From positions 37,694 to 101,693 of the forward strand of contig NZ_JAASTZ010000013.1 in the NCBI RefSeq assembly GCF_014322765.1: DNA of 64,000 nucleotides, in the 5' to 3' direction. The notes beneath the pieces were generated by a model. That model did no database searches and was not told where the DNA came from. It saw only the letters and a list, made by a program, of their open reading frames with translations. The translations under genes were made by a program, and so were the position numbers. How positions within the stretch are numbered: position 1 is the first letter of the stretch; each line of letters opens with the position of its first letter. Shown here in pieces: positions 35,099 to 44,224 of the stretch. This stretch comes from Listeria immobilis. Lineage in GTDB: Bacteria; Bacillota; Bacilli; Lactobacillales; Listeriaceae.

Positions 35099-38000
35099 TT
35101 ATTTTGTTGCTGGCATAACCCTGACATTATCAATATGGATACTTGTTCCACCTGGTGAGTCCATTTGGAAACTTGTATTGATATTGCCAGTTGTAACATT
35201 GACGTCTTTAATTGATACGTAATGCCACACATTATCTGCCACTAAATCAATTGTTTGTCCATCGCTGCTATCATAATTATTGACTGTCATTTGTGCTTTT
35301 GCTGCTTCATTTTCACTTACTTTAACCCAAGCTTCCACATCATAAGTTGCATTATTCGTTGGGACAGCAATTTGTTGAGCTAGTGTTTGCTCATATGCTC
35401 CTGGAAGATAGAAATACGCGCTTTGGCTACCGAACGCTGGGGATTCTGGAGGATTTACTCCTGATCCACTATCAACGGCATATGCCTTCTCTTGACCATC
35501 TGGATGTGACTCTACCCAATTCGTCGTTCCACTTGCATCACGTTCAAATCCGCCATTGTCTAATAAATTCACTTCTGACTGAACTGGAGATTCCACTGGG
35601 GCAGCTGAAACGAGAATTCTGTCCATGCTGATATTCCCAGTTGTTGCGCCGTCCATTAAGAAAGTAATTTTATTTGTTCCAGCTTTTAAATCAACCGCTT
35701 TTTCAGTATCAGACCAAATATTCCAGTTTTCGCCTTCAGAAGGGAAAGTAATACGAGAATTGTATTCACCATTTGTATACAAATCAAGCGTTTGCGGCAT
35801 ACCTGTTCCATTGGCAGTACGTGTATTTAGCACATATTCCCCGTCCGCTGGTACATCTACTGTAAATTTAATTTCATCTCCAGCTGTTCCAAAACCACCA
35901 ACAAATCCCGCTCCACTATAGAACCAGTGATCTGTTGCTACGGCTAGTGTTCCTGAAAGATCAGCTTCTTCTGCTTCTACTTTTGCAATAGTCGGTGTAA
36001 AACCAACATTTGCTTTATCGAGTTGTACTTGATCAGCTTTATCACCAGTATCTGTTACCACTTTATAAGTAATACTATTTTTACCTGCTGAAAGTGGTAG
36101 TGCTTCAGATGCTATAGTCCATTCTGCAGCTGGTTTCAAGGTTGTTTGTTTTACATATTCACCGTTAACAAAAATACTTAATGATTGGTTCTCAGTTGAT
36201 GTGTTTTTGTAAGTTAGGTCAACATTGTAATCACCGGAATCTTTTACATTTGCATAAACAGTTGATCCAGCGCCATCAGTATCATAACCATCAACATACG
36301 TGTTTTCAGAAACTGGTTTATCTGCTACAGTATTTGCAAAACTTGAACCATTTTCCATTTCATATGTTCCCGTTTGTACGACACTTGCAGAACCAGTTGT
36401 TGTAATCACTGTATCGGCAGTGGCTTGTGCTGGTACTTTTACATAAGTTACTGCTCCGTAGATATCGCTCGAAACGGCATACCCGCCTCCATCCGCATTT
36501 TCTAGGGCAGATAAATCATCATAAAGTTTACTATCCGCTCCATTAACTTGAACACTTTCTGCTGCATTTCCGTGAAGTTTAACGATATAGTTTTCTGTAT
36601 CCGCTTGATAACTTCCTTCTTTAGCACCAACAGTGAAAGTTGTTCCATCAGTTGTTTTTGAAGTAGTCATTTTTTGTTTTAGGTATGTTTCATTTTCATA
36701 GTCAAAAGATTTTCCGTCATCATCGTAATGTGTAAATGAAGTATTATCATCAGATGCAAAAGTGTCTAAATAAACTGTTTCGACTGCTGATTCACCAACG
36801 TAATTTTGCGGTTGTTGCATTGGCATAATAGCACCTTGTTTCACAAACATCGGTACGTCTGTCCAGTCTTCATCATTCACTTCATAACTAATGGTTTGAT
36901 TTCCTTCATAAACATCACCGCGATTATAATCAATCCAAGTTCCTGCTGGTAAATAAATATCACGCGAACCTGCTCCTTCTTCTAATACAGGCGCTGCGAG
37001 AATTCCATCACCAAACATCCACTCATCCGTTAAATCAACAACATTTTCATCAGTAGGATTATCAAATATAAGTGGTTGAACTAAGCCCACGCCAGATTCA
37101 TACGCTTGTCTTTCATAAGCATACATATAAGGAATCATCGAATAACGCCAATTCATACTACTTTTCGCTACTTCTTCTGCGGTTCCACCATAAAACCAAG
37201 GTTGGCGTTGTTGGTTGTCATTTCCGTGTGTACGGAAAACTGGTACAAGTGAACTAAATTCCATCCAACGACTATAAAGTTCTGGATCAGGGTTTAAAAC
37301 TTGTCCTGAATTTGCATTGAAGCCACCTGTATCCATGCCCCATTTTGTTTGCCCTAAGTTAATAGTGGAGAGCATCGTACTTGGTTGCTCTTGCATCCCA
37401 TTTGCCCAATCAACTACTTCGCCTTTTTTCCACTGAACGCCAATATCTCCTGACCAAGTTGATGTGGAATAGCGTTGTGCTCCTGGGTAATATGTTCTAC
37501 CTGTTTGCCAAACACGTTCATTTGTATATTCACGTTGGCCTTCATACATCGCTTGAGAAGTAAAGCCCGTTGAGAAATTACCGAACCAGTAATCTGCTCC
37601 ATTGGAGGATACTTTGTCCGTTTCATCATTCCACCAACCAACAATACCTTTATCTAGCGCATCTTCTGAATGAGACCACCACCAGTCACGTTCCTCTGCA
37701 TTGTATGGGTCAATACTTCTAACAGTTACAGGGAAAGCATAATCTTCATATGGTGCTTGACCTGGATACCAGTAACCATTTGCTTCAGCGTCTTTACCTT
37801 GTTGTGTTGGGGTTCCATCTTCTAAATTAGTCACAACACGCGGTTTCGTAATTCCAATCATTTTAACGCCTAGCTCATCCATATCAGTTTTTAAAGTTGC
37901 ATCTGCTGCGGATGGGAAATTCTCCGTATTCCACGCAAATTCTCCGTAATCCGCACCATGAACTGGGTCGCCGTAAAACTTCCAATCATAATCGAAAGCA

Positions 38001-39025
38001 AAAGCATCAATTGGGATACCTTTTGCACGATAAGTATCAATGTTTTTTCTAAACTCAGCTTCATCTGTTCCCCACTCAAAATTAGAAAAACCAAGTGACC
38101 ATTTCGGCATCATTGGTGTATGTCCAGTTACGTCAGCATAAGAAGACATAATCGCTTCTGGCTCACCTGACATCAGGTACATTTCGACATTTTCTTTTAC
38201 GTAACGACGTCCTTCAACAATCGTATCACCATAGTAAAACTCTAACTTTTCTTCATCTGCTACAGAATATGGATAACCACCATCGCTATCTACTAATAAG
38301 CCATATCCAGCTGTTGACCACATAAATGGTCCACCAGCATTACCTTGCTGACCTGCTTGAGCTGTTTTCCCGCTATCCGCAGCCGTATTATCGCGCTCCA
38401 TCCCAAGGTCGCCTTCACCAAAACTAATTCCATAAGCGCCGTACACATGATCACTTGCGCCACGTTTAAATCTGACGCCACCATCAAAAATACCTCCGTC
38501 AGCTGATTCAGATAATAACGTTTTCCCGTCTTTATCTTTAAAAGTCATCCGAGCTGGGTTTTTGGAGATTTCAAGTGTGCATTCATCTGTTGAAATAATC
38601 ATTGGATCTGATTCTAAATCAATTGTTGCTCCAATTGCCGTAAAAGTAGCATTTGGGTCAATCATTGGTGTAGACTCACTGTTTTCTATATTTCTTGGAC
38701 GCAAATTAACTTTAAGCAAGTTATTTGCTAGTGGAGAAATTTCTAGATAGTCATCTTGATCTTCATCTCCATTATCGATTTTAAGTGTAATTACGTTATC
38801 TGTTACAGATGCATCAATTACATTCCCCAGCCCTTCTTCGGCACTCAATTTCGCGTACTCTTCTTTACTTAGTTGCTGGGCTGCTTCTGTTTTCGCTGTT
38901 TCATTTTCTTTAGTTTCTTCCGCATTTACTTGTACTTCAAGTGGCTGAGTTATCCCTAAATTCAGCCAAACAAGCGGGAGAACTGCCATACTGACACAAA
39001 CTTGCTTCATCCCTTTTTTCATCAT
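35099..39025 (-). CDS. Secreted GH31 alpha-glucosyltransferase (6-alpha-glucosyltransferase type)
   Basis: This 1308-residue secreted enzyme has a signal peptide (cleavage near VQVNA-EE) and an N-terminal beta domain. A GH31 barrel follows at about residues 300-690, with the nucleophile aspartate in GWWNDETDKV. After it come two carbohydrate-binding (CBM35/CBM6-like) modules near 900-1150 and a CBM4/9-like module at the end (NLLDNGGFERDAS). Length and layout match the 6-alpha-glucosyltransferase (CtsZ) of cycloalternan-forming bacteria, and I believe it is the Lmo2444 class. It makes isomaltosyl donors from alpha-1,4-glucan. The start may be the second ATG at 39022. Confidence 0.88.
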   Translation of the reverse strand: MMKKGMKQVCVSMAVLPLVWLNLGITQPLEVQVNAEETKENETAKTEAAQQLSKEEYAKLSAEEGLGNVIDASVTDNVITLKIDNGDEDQDDYLEISPLANNLLKVNLRPRNIENSESTPMIDPNATFTAIGATIDLESDPMIISTDECTLEISKNPARMTFKDKDGKTLLSESADGGIFDGGVRFKRGASDHVYGAYGISFGEGDLGMERDNTAADSGKTAQAGQQGNAGGPFMWSTAGYGLLVDSDGGYPYSVADEEKLEFYYGDTIVEGRRYVKENVEMYLMSGEPEAIMSSYADVTGHTPMMPKWSLGFSNFEWGTDEAEFRKNIDTYRAKGIPIDAFAFDYDWKFYGDPVHGADYGEFAWNTENFPSAADATLKTDMDELGVKMIGITKPRVVTNLEDGTPTQQGKDAEANGYWYPGQAPYEDYAFPVTVRSIDPYNAEERDWWWSHSEDALDKGIVGWWNDETDKVSSNGADYWFGNFSTGFTSQAMYEGQREYTNERVWQTGRTYYPGAQRYSTSTWSGDIGVQWKKGEVVDWANGMQEQPSTMLSTINLGQTKWGMDTGGFNANSGQVLNPDPELYSRWMEFSSLVPVFRTHGNDNQQRQPWFYGGTAEEVAKSSMNWRYSMIPYMYAYERQAYESGVGLVQPLIFDNPTDENVVDLTDEWMFGDGILAAPVLEEGAGSRDIYLPAGTWIDYNRGDVYEGNQTISYEVNDEDWTDVPMFVKQGAIMPMQQPQNYVGESAVETVYLDTFASDDNTSFTHYDDDGKSFDYENETYLKQKMTTSKTTDGTTFTVGAKEGSYQADTENYIVKLHGNAAESVQVNGADSKLYDDLSALENADGGGYAVSSDIYGAVTYVKVPAQATADTVITTTGSASVVQTGTYEMENGSSFANTVADKPVSENTYVDGYDTDGAGSTVYANVKDSGDYNVDLTYKNTSTENQSLSIFVNGEYVKQTTLKPAAEWTIASEALPLSAGKNSITYKVVTDTGDKADQVQLDKANVGFTPTIAKVEAEEADLSGTLAVATDHWFYSGAGFVGGFGTAGDEIKFTVDVPADGEYVLNTRTANGTGMPQTLDLYTNGEYNSRITFPSEGENWNIWSDTEKAVDLKAGTNKITFLMDGATTGNISMDRILVSAAPVESPVQSEVNLLDNGGFERDASGTTNWVESHPDGQEKAYAVDSGSGVNPPESPAFGSQSAYFYLPGAYEQTLAQQIAVPTNNATYDVEAWVKVSENEAAKAQMTVNNYDSSDGQTIDLVADNVWHYVSIKDVNVTTGNINTSFQMDSPGGTSIHIDNVRVMPATK

Positions 39026-39085
39026 CTCGCCTCGTTTTTTAGTTATTTTAAGTATCCCTGAAATTCATAGATAAAATTACTTTTC

Positions 39086-39118
39086 GGTTCCTCTTCCCCT
39101 CACCGGAAAAGAGGAACC
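39086..39118. other. Strong hairpin between the two GH31 genes
   Basis: GGTTCCTCTTTTCC and GGAAGAGGAACC pair over about 12 to 14 base pairs around GGTGAGG-type loop sequence. It lacks a T tract in either direction, so it is more likely an mRNA processing or stability element than a terminator. Confidence 0.6.
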
Positions 39119-39123
39119 AAAAC

Positions 39124-42100
39124 TTACTTCTTAATAACTACATGGTCAAAATTAATTCCTGCTGCATCATCTGCTTCAAAATCAAAGACGACTTGATTAT
39201 TACCATCATGTAAAGTTACTGGAATTTCTACTGTTGCCCAAGTATCCCAATCCGTCGTTTTTGGTAAGGTGATTTTTTGTCTTGTACCATTCACATAAAC
39301 CGTTCTAGTTGCATCTTCAACACCAGCGCTATAGCGAACTTCCATTGTATAATCAGAAGCGCCGTCCACAGCATCAATATCAAACTCAACGGCTTCTTTT
39401 TCTTGGTCAAAACTTGCTACAAAACCAGTTCCAGTGTATCCTGCATGATCATTTGCAGTGGTTACATTTGTTAAATGGCCGAATTCTGCTTCGTAAGGCG
39501 CGTGATTTGTTCCATTCATTACAATTGTTTGTGCGCTTGTTTTTGCTTCAGCTTTTACATAAGTTAGGTTTTGAACAGAATCATAGTAATATCCAGTTGT
39601 AGCTGTATTAAATGCATCCAGAGTATCCATTTTCGCTACTTCTGTTCCATCAATCGTAACGTCTGTTGGTTCAGTACTGAATACTTGCATAGTAGTTTCA
39701 TCTGCCATTGCTGGAAGATTTACTGTTACTTTTTCGTTAGCAAAGTCTTCTGAAACACTAATATCGCGCATTTCTCCACCATTTACATCATCATAGAAAC
39801 TATATGAGCTATCTCCTGATGGATAAACACGGAAAGTTAGGTTTTCGTACGTATCTAAATCATTTCCAACATTTTGACCAATTTGGTAACCATCAGTCAT
39901 GTTCATCGGAATAATTGCACCTGCTTTTGCAAAGACAGGAAGTGTATCAACATCTGCATGGTAAGAAATTGTTTCACCACCTGGATGGATACCACCATTC
40001 CAAATATCAACCCATTCTCCTTCTGGTAAATAAACTTCTTTTTCAGTTTGACCTTCTTGTACAATTGGTGCTACTAATAAATCATTACCAAACATATATT
40101 GTTCATCTAAGCCATGCGTATTGACATCATCTGGATAATCCATTGCCATTTGACGCATCATTGATTTTCCATTATCAGCAGTATCTTTCGCCGCTGTATA
40201 AATGTATGGTAATAAATTCATTCTTGTATATAAATATTTTTGGAACGTTGGTAAAATTGTTTCGTCACCTGTTCTAGCTACTGCGTTCCAAGGTGAACGT
40301 TCTTCACTTGGCGATGGATTAGATTTTTCCGAGTGGAACTGCATAATTGGTGAAAATGCTGCCATTGCTGTGGAGCGTTTATAAAGTTCCGACGTTGGAT
40401 AATCTCCAGTAAATCCAGCCATATCCCAAGCCCAGTATGAAACACCAGACGTGGAAGCGCTAAGTCCTGCTTTTACAGATGATTGGAATGATTCAAAGGT
40501 AGAAGTTTGATCTCCTGACCAATAAATTCCTGATTTTTGTGCTCCGGAAGTTCCTGAACGACTGAATGAAACTGCATCCGGATTAATGCTCTTCGCAAAA
40601 TCAAAATAGCTAGAAACATAATCACTTGGGTAACGGTTTCTCATTTCTTGTCCATTTTCGCCGTTAGAGAAGGTCGTATCGCGTCCCCAGACCATTTCTC
40701 CACCATCTGTTTTAAATCCGTCAATACCAACATCTGTTAATAAGTATTCACGTTGCGACGTCCACCAATCAACTGCTGCTGGATTGGTAAAGTCGAGTAA
40801 AACCCCATTTCCAAACCACTGAGACGCTGGAACCCGATATGGTGCTCCTGTCCCGTCTTTTGCACTGTACCCTTGACTTATCATGTAGTCTTCATCATTA
40901 TCCCGTTGTTCATAAACGATACCATCATCTTTTAGTACCGGCACTTGCCATAAAACGATATTCATTCCTGCATTATGAACATTGTCCACCATTGCTTTTG
41001 GATCAGTCCATCTCCCGTTGAAAGTGAAATCGTCATAGCTAAATGCTTCCCCGTTTGTTTTTGCTGTATAAGTTGCATCATTCCATATATAATATGTTTC
41101 TTCATCGCTCCACTGCTCTAATACAAATCCAGTAGCTGGAATTTCATTTTGTTCTGCATTAGCTAGTGCTGCATCGACATCTGAATCTCTATCCCACTCA
41201 TTTGCTGACATCCAAAGACCAAAAGCCCATTTCGGTAGCAAAGTGGTTTTCCCAGTTATATCTGTATAATTATTCACAATATCATTTTGATCTTTCCCGC
41301 TAATAACATAATAGTCTAGCATCGTTGTCATGTCTCCATCATTGTCCAAAACAAAGCTGTACTTGTCTTCTACTTTAGAAGCCATTTGGAACTGTGAATG
41401 GAAATCCGAATTAACGTACATACCATATTTATTAGCACTTACAAAGAATGGTACTGCTAAATAAGTTCTTTCTGTTTGAGCTTGATCTTGATATTCATTA
41501 TAGACATATGTTTCTACATCTTTTCCGCGTTGGTTAATTGTGTCATAACGTTCACCAAAGCCATAAAACGCTTCATCACTTGGCGTTACAAAATTATTTT
41601 GATATTGGTTAATAACGTTTTTACCATCTGTTAACCAACCTAAACTATTTGCAGTTGTATATTCACTTGTAAGTAAAGTTCCATCTGCTTGATACACTTC
41701 CATCCGATAAGGTGATTTTTGGATTTCCACTCGCAAATCATCCGTTGTAATTATTACTTCATCTGCGCCATCTTCCACAGTGTAACCTGATTTACCAGGG
41801 TGTCCAGTTTCCTTACCAGTTGGTGAAAGTTCCATCCGTAGAGTATCTAAATCTTCAAAAGATACATATAACTTCGGTGTAAAAGTTCCTGCAGTAGCGG
41901 TCATATTTAATGTAATAGAATCACCGTTGTCAACTACGCTACTAACATTTTCCACATATTCCCAGTCCGTTACATAAAAAGTAAATGGACCACTTTCATG
42001 GGTTGTTCCACCGTTTTGGGAACCTTTTGTTGTGTATGTGATTTCGTCGCCTTTTTCAAATTTCCCTAAATTAGCTTTCCAGTAAGTATTGGTGCCGCTA

Positions 42101-42398
42101 TTATAATCATAGCTTGCTGTTACATTTTCTTGTGCGACTCCATTCTTAGTCCATTCCACCCAGACGTTATCCCGTCTTCAATTGGCCAGGTAGTAATGTT
42201 TAGAATCACATCTTCTCCAGCTTTTGGATCTCTTGGTGAACGCTCTGTTGGTTGAACAGAATATAAATCATCGTCTCCATATGGCGAGTGATATTCCCCA
42301 TCCATCGCAAAAACGTTCGTTCCAAATCCACTTAAACAACTAAAAATAAGTATCCCCAGAACAAAGACCAAACTAGCTTTTTTTGTCTTTCGCTTCAT
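39124..42398 (-). pseudogene. Frameshifted secreted GH31 enzyme (3-alpha-isomaltosyltransferase / cycloalternan-forming type)
   Basis: The gene starts at 42398 (MKRKTKKASLVFVLG, a signal peptide ending near VFAMDG) and reads in frame to codon 76 (WPIEDG, GGG at 42173-42171). It then needs one extra G to continue as DNVWVEWTKNGV in the frame that stays open to 39124. Adding the base would restore a 1091-residue protein, close to CtsY-type isomaltosyltransferases. The GH31 barrel contains DGFKTDGGE with the nucleophile, and a C-terminal CBM35 ends in NFDHVVIKK. A deletion in a four-G run is the simplest cause. As written, no full secreted enzyme is made, unless this is a sequencing error. Confidence 0.85.
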
Positions 42399-42523
42399 CT
42401 CACTTTCCTCCCTTTATTCACCTTTTTTCAAAAAATTACTACTTTTGGTATAATGTTTTGCAAAATTGTTAATTTTAGAATATTTGAATTGTGCGTTTAA
42501 TCACAAAGTGTTATAATTTTCAC

Positions 42524-42535
42524 AGATACACTACA
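42524..42535 (-). promoter_or_regulatory. Shared 12-base motif, copy upstream of the GH31 gene
   Basis: TGTAGTGTATCT on the minus strand matches TGTAGTGTTTCT at 42720-42731 at 11 of 12 positions. A TATAAC element lies about eight bases downstream, so it would overlap the -35 region of a GH31 promoter. Proposed regulator-binding site; unproven. Confidence 0.5.
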
Positions 42536-42560
42536 AATATTCAAATTAACCTCCGTCCTA

Positions 42561-42615
42561 CAAAAAAAAACGCAATTACGCCAGACCACATTCATGGTAA
42601 AACAATAATTGCGTT
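42561..42615 (-). terminator. Intrinsic terminator after the 12-codon ORF
   Basis: AACGCAATTA and TAATTGCGTT form a perfect 10-base-pair stem, with an inner ACCA/TGGT stem in the loop, followed by nine T on the minus strand. It ends the short transcript about 26 bases after the mini-ORF stop. Confidence 0.88.
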
Positions 42616-42640
42616 CATCAGAAGAACTTGCATAGCTAAC

Positions 42641-42679
42641 CTAGAATAACCAATTAATACTTGTTAAAAAAGTCAACAT
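42641..42679 (-). CDS. Candidate 12-residue leaderless signalling peptide (MLTFLTSINWLF)
   Basis: A 12-codon ORF (ATG at 42679, TAG at 42643-42641) encodes MLTFLTSINWLF, a hydrophobic peptide without a signal sequence. It has an AGGAGG core eight bases before the ATG within AAGGAGGGGG, the strongest ribosome binding site I see locally. A perfect intrinsic terminator follows at 42561-42615. It lies between a divergent Rgg-like regulator and a GH31 gene, the same geometry as RopB, the SpeB-inducing peptide and speB in Streptococcus pyogenes. It could also be an attenuator leader peptide. Translation and export are not shown by sequence. Confidence 0.55.
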   Translation of the reverse strand: MLTFLTSINWLF

Positions 42680-42719
42680 ATTTTCCCCCTCCTTTTTATC
42701 TGTACATAAATTCTATCCT

Positions 42720-42731
42720 AGAAACACTACA
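42720..42731 (-). promoter_or_regulatory. Shared 12-base motif, copy upstream of the mini-ORF
   Basis: TGTAGTGTTTCT on the minus strand is nearly identical to the copy at 42524-42535. A TAGAAT -10-like element follows four bases downstream and no good -35 is seen, which fits activator-dependent transcription. A 10-base palindrome TCAAATTTGA lies at 42747-42756, close to the regulator start. Confidence 0.5.
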
Positions 42732-42775
42732 TAAAATTAAAATACATCAAATTTGAACAAAAGGGGTTGTGTTTT

Positions 42776-43687
42776 ATGCAAAATGTTGGTGATACGTTAA
42801 AATTCATTCGAAAAAGTAAAGGCCTAACACAAAGGGAAGCTTGTTCAGGAGCCTTAAGTCGGTCTAATTATCAAAAAATCGAAAATAATAAAATCATGCC
42901 TAGTATGGACCGTTTTGTTCAAATCTTATTTAATTTCAATATGACGCTAGAAGAATTTAAATTTATTAAGCGTGGTTTCACACCTTCTCCAAAAGAAAAT
43001 ATTCTTTATTTATATTCCAAGATTCTTACCTCTTCAAAAACAGATAATTTAACTGATGTTATTTCAAAATGCGACGATTACTTAAGAGAACAACCACTTG
43101 ATATTTTTATTGCAGATGTTAAAGCTTCACTTGAAGGAATCTTACTCGCTGAAAGAGAACATGATTTCACACTCGCGAGGCAAAAAGTAGCTTATATTTG
43201 GGAGAGACTTTCTAAATCAGATGAATTATTTTGGAATGACATTATGATTCTAAGAAATATCTTCTTTATTTTTGAAAATGAAACCGCTCAACATATTGTT
43301 AATCGGCTTATTGTCCAACTTAAGAAGTATCGTTATTTATATCCAACACTTTCTATTGAAATCTCACTTCATGTCAATCGTGCAACTTATTTAATTTTAG
43401 ATGAGAAATACGAACTTGCCTTATACTATATAGAAAAGTCCATTAAAATTTCCAAACAAAACCATTATTATCTCCAATTTTGTATGGCGACTGCTAAAAA
43501 AGGCATTGTGCTGTACAAATTAGGCGAAAAACAATCAGGTAAAGAATTTATGCAACGCGCACTACGAGTTGCCAAAGTACTTGAAGATGAACACATTTTA
43601 AAAGGGATTAAAGATGAAATAAATTATTTTCTGCAAGAGGACATCGAAGAACTTGCACTCGATGAATCAACTAAAATTAATCTATAA
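42776..43687 (+). CDS. Rgg-like HTH-TPR transcriptional regulator
   Basis: This 303-residue regulator has an XRE-type helix-turn-helix at about residues 5-65 (GDTLKFIRKSKGLTQREA and LSRSNYQKIENNKIMPSMD). A long all-helical C-terminal part follows that looks like the peptide-binding TPR domain of Rgg/MutR and other RNPP regulators (for example LIVQLKKYRYLYPTLSIEIS and ALYYIEKSIKISKQNHYYLQ). Members bind short hydrophobic peptides. I placed the start at the ATG at 42776 rather than a TTG at 42767. It is divergent from the mini-ORF and the GH31 genes. The family call is by pattern; no known Listeria function comes to mind. Confidence 0.8.
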   Translation: MQNVGDTLKFIRKSKGLTQREACSGALSRSNYQKIENNKIMPSMDRFVQILFNFNMTLEEFKFIKRGFTPSPKENILYLYSKILTSSKTDNLTDVISKCDDYLREQPLDIFIADVKASLEGILLAEREHDFTLARQKVAYIWERLSKSDELFWNDIMILRNIFFIFENETAQHIVNRLIVQLKKYRYLYPTLSIEISLHVNRATYLILDEKYELALYYIEKSIKISKQNHYYLQFCMATAKKGIVLYKLGEKQSGKEFMQRALRVAKVLEDEHILKGIKDEINYFLQEDIEELALDESTKINL

Positions 43688-43746
43688 AAAAAGACCAAAT
43701 CTAGTTTCTCCAACTACTTAAGTTGAATGACTAGATTTGGTTTTTT
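43686..43746. terminator. Bidirectional intrinsic terminator
   Basis: ACCAAATCTAG and CTAGATTTGGT pair perfectly, with A and T runs on the outside. It separates the regulator and smpB, which converge here. Confidence 0.85.
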
Positions 43747-44209
43747 ATTGTTGGCGTTCTTTGAAAGCACGCTCAATATCACGTTTTGCTTCTTTTTGTT
43801 TTAAATCTTGGCGTTTATCGTATTTCTTTTTACCTCTAGCTACACCGATAAGTACTTTTGCGTAGCCATCTTTAATATACATTTTTAGCGGAACGATGGA
43901 ATAACCGGACTCTTTTGTTTCTCCAATTAAACGACTGATTTGTTTTTTATGAAGAAGTAATTTGCGTGTTCTTAGTGGGTCGTGATTGTAACGGTTTCCT
44001 TGTTCGTATGGGCTAATGTGCATATTGTGCAAGAAAATTTCCCCTTTATCAATACGTGCATAGGAATCTTTTAAGTTTACCCGTGCATTTCTAACGGATT
44101 TAATTTCAGTACCTTGCAGGACAATGCCAGCCTCAAAAGTTTCTTCAATTGCGTAATCGTGGCGCGCTTTTTTATTTTGCGCGACTAGTTTACCATCACC
44201 TTTTGGCAT
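43745..44209 (-). CDS. smpB: SmpB, tmRNA-binding protein
   Basis: This 154-residue protein binds tmRNA and delivers it to stalled ribosomes. It shows [20 protein letters not shown] at the N terminus, [17 protein letters not shown] in the core and the basic tail [20 protein letters not shown]. It lies 16 bases after rnr on the same strand, the usual rnr-smpB pairing. The ssrA gene is about 9 kb away. Confidence 0.97.
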
Positions 44210-44224
44210 AACTCCCCATCCTTT

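Noticed and set aside
35099..39025. Several plus-strand ORFs of 60-98 codons inside the large GH31 gene
   Set aside because: All are histidine/leucine/glutamine-rich frame shadows of the conserved enzyme.
42120..42180. Programmed ribosomal frameshifting in the GH31 gene
   Set aside because: There is no slippery heptamer, stem-loop or internal Shine-Dalgarno at the break; a one-base deletion in a short G run explains it better.
42524..42731. CRISPR-like repeat
   Set aside because: Only two copies of a 12-base motif about 200 bases apart exist; no spacer pattern or cas genes are present anywhere in the window.
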